A stretch of 33,413 bases of DNA, from the NCBI GenBank assembly GCA_027622655.1, contig JAQBYI010000036.1, forward strand, positions 1 to 33,413, given 5' to 3'. Below, in pieces: positions 32,616-33,413 of this stretch (the stretch's first letter is position 1; each line of letters opens with the position of its first letter). The notes below the pieces were generated by a model that was not told where the DNA came from, ran no database searches, and saw only the letters and a program-made list of their open reading frames with translations. The position numbers and the translations under genes are program-made. This DNA comes from Gemmatimonadota bacterium. Lineage in GTDB: Bacteria > Gemmatimonadota > Gemmatimonadetes > Gemmatimonadales > Gemmatimonadaceae.

Positions 32616-32923
32616 TGGAAGACCAACTGACTCTCCGCGTGCCAGCAGAACTGGCCAAGCGACTCACCGCCCGAGCCAAGGCGTCGGGCGTAAAGCGCTC
32701 GCAAGTCGTGCGCGAGGCGCTTCAGGCCTGGCTCGACGCCGCGCCGGCGTCGGAGACCGTGTCGGAGACGGTGTTGGAGCGGGCGTCAACGCAGCGATCG
32801 GCGCCGGTTGTCGGCGTGCGCGAACGCATCGGATCGTATATCGGCGCGGTGTCGCTCGATCGAGCCTCCGCCGAACGGGACGCGCTGGCCAAGCGTTTGC
32901 GCGCGCACAACTGGCGCGAATGA
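32615..32923 (+). CDS. Ribbon-helix-helix (CopG-type) antitoxin
   Basis: From ATG 32615 this is a 102-residue protein. The N-terminal 45 residues are a CopG/RHH DNA-binding domain: the strand Q-L-T-L-R-V-P, then helix A-E-L-A-K-R-L-T-A-R-A-K and helix R-S-Q-V-V-R-E-A-L-Q-A-W-L. A Ser/Thr/Glu-rich linker (S-E-T-V-S-E-T-V) follows. A C-terminal segment (R-E-R-I-G-S-Y-I-G-A-V-S ... R-L-R-A-H-N-W-R) probably wraps the toxin. Its stop overlaps the ATG of the PIN gene (ATGA), the classic toxin-antitoxin arrangement. It should bind the palindrome that overlaps its own start and neutralise the PIN nuclease. Confidence 0.9.
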   Translation: MEDQLTLRVPAELAKRLTARAKASGVKRSQVVREALQAWLDAAPASETVSETVLERASTQRSAPVVGVRERIGSYIGAVSLDRASAERDALAKRLRAHNWRE

Positions 32924-33413
32924 GGCTGGTTCGCGCGCGCGACGTCCTCCTCGACACGGGGCCGATCGTCGCTACGCTCGATGCGTCGGACCAGTGGCAT
33001 GACATGTGCGTCGGTGCCGTCACGTCGCTTCTCGATCGCTGTGTGACCACCGAGGCAGTCCTGACTGAAGCGTGTCATCTCGTCGGCAGGGGCCGCGCGC
33101 GCGCCTCTCTCGTTCTCGACTTTCTGCTCGACGCTGAAATTCCAATTCTCGCGCTGGACCGCCCGGCCGTCCGCCACGCTGCGCGCCTCATGGACCAGTA
33201 TGCCAAGGTCCCGATGGACTTTGCCGACGCCGCTCTGGTCACGCTGGCCGACGGGCTGCAACTTGGAACTGTTCTGACGACCGATCGTCGCGGATTTCGT
33301 TCGTATCGCCCGGCGAGCGGAAAACCGTTTCGTGTCTATCCCGAGGTTGTTCTGCCTCAGTTGAAATGTGACTCCTACGCGCTCCATTCTTTGGAGCAAG
33401 GAGGAGTACATGA
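32920..33413 (+). CDS. PIN-domain toxin (VapC-like), 3' end beyond window
   Basis: ATG 32920 overlaps the antitoxin stop. The frame stays open to the window end, giving at least 164 residues. PIN-domain acidic residues are visible: Asp in V-L-L-D-T-G-P (near residue 12), Glu in T-T-E-A-V-L-T-E-A, and two Asps in F-A-D-A-A-L-V and T-T-D-R-R-G-F. The protein should be a Mg-dependent RNase, held inactive by the RHH partner. The normal domain ends near residue 142 (F-R-V-Y-P); about 20 further residues (L-K-C-D-S-Y-A-L-H-S-L-E) are unlike the family. The frame also runs into what looks like the start of the next gene at 33410, so its true end lies outside. Confidence 0.85.
   Translation, partial: MRLVRARDVLLDTGPIVATLDASDQWHDMCVGAVTSLLDRCVTTEAVLTEACHLVGRGRARASLVLDFLLDAEIPILALDRPAVRHAARLMDQYAKVPMDFADAALVTLADGLQLGTVLTTDRRGFRSYRPASGKPFRVYPEVVLPQLKCDSYALHSLEQGGVH
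33398..33413 (+). promoter_or_regulatory. Ribosome binding site and start of a further gene at the window edge
   Basis: AAGGAGGAG (33398-33406) followed by ATG at 33410 is the strongest Shine-Dalgarno/start pair in the window. It is in a different frame from the PIN gene and would begin a gene that lies beyond the window. Nothing of its product can be read. Confidence 0.5.

Noticed and set aside
1-33413. tRNA, rRNA, riboswitch or phage attachment sites
   Set aside because: No cloverleaf, conserved rRNA segment, known riboswitch core, or integrase with direct repeats was seen by eye; a covariance-model scan was not possible.

Overview
The window is GC-rich bacterial DNA, densely packed and mostly on the plus strand. 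It has many GTG/TTG starts and 4-base stop/start overlaps, many Tat- or Sec-exported hydrolases, a Ser/Thr kinase fused to a TolB-like propeller, a large BNR-propeller protein, and paired GMC dehydrogenases with gluconate 2-dehydrogenase 'subunit 3' partners. This points to Gemmatimonadota, with a soil Acidobacteriota-like genome as the main alternative. That is an inference from gene content; no rRNA or tRNA marker is present.

Layout. (1) 1-4242: the 3' part of an S9 peptidase, a repeat element, an exported creatininase-family protein and an exported propeller-like protein of unknown function. (2) 4231-7862, minus strand: a sulfide/persulfide detoxification operon (TauE/SafE exporter, CstB-like persulfide dioxygenase-rhodanese, ArsR repressor, two YeeE/YedE membrane proteins), of the type known as the bigR/cst operons. 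(3) 8008-20915: a long plus-strand run with a Tat-exported M20 amidohydrolase, a DinB-like protein, a zinc-type dehydrogenase, a carboxypeptidase-regulatory-like gene broken by an in-frame stop, two exported TIM-barrel isomerase-like proteins, and two sets of GMC oxidoreductase plus subunit 3. The last part looks like a periplasmic sugar-oxidation cluster, possibly 3-keto-sugar chemistry. A two-domain polyphosphate:AMP phosphotransferase sits in the middle of it, bracketed by repeat elements. A clear terminator closes this block. (4) 20992-27016: an exported amidase (minus), a PP2C phosphatase that lacks its central block, and a 1097-residue VPS10/BNR propeller protein. (5) 27161-33413: a decayed kinase start, a small-protein/nucleotidyltransferase pair, a complete kinase-TolB gene, an exported D-aminoacylase-like amidohydrolase, and an RHH/PIN toxin-antitoxin pair with a palindromic operator. 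The PIN gene is still open at the window end.

The least explained feature is a family of 250-300 bp intergenic elements. There are three clear copies (1457-1751, 16426-16721, 18231-18486) and one short relic (14021-14060). Each clear copy has terminal inverted repeats built around GCGGAACCGCGGA, related inner sequences, and its own short tandem repeats. Two copies flank the polyphosphate kinase gene that interrupts the dehydrogenase cluster.
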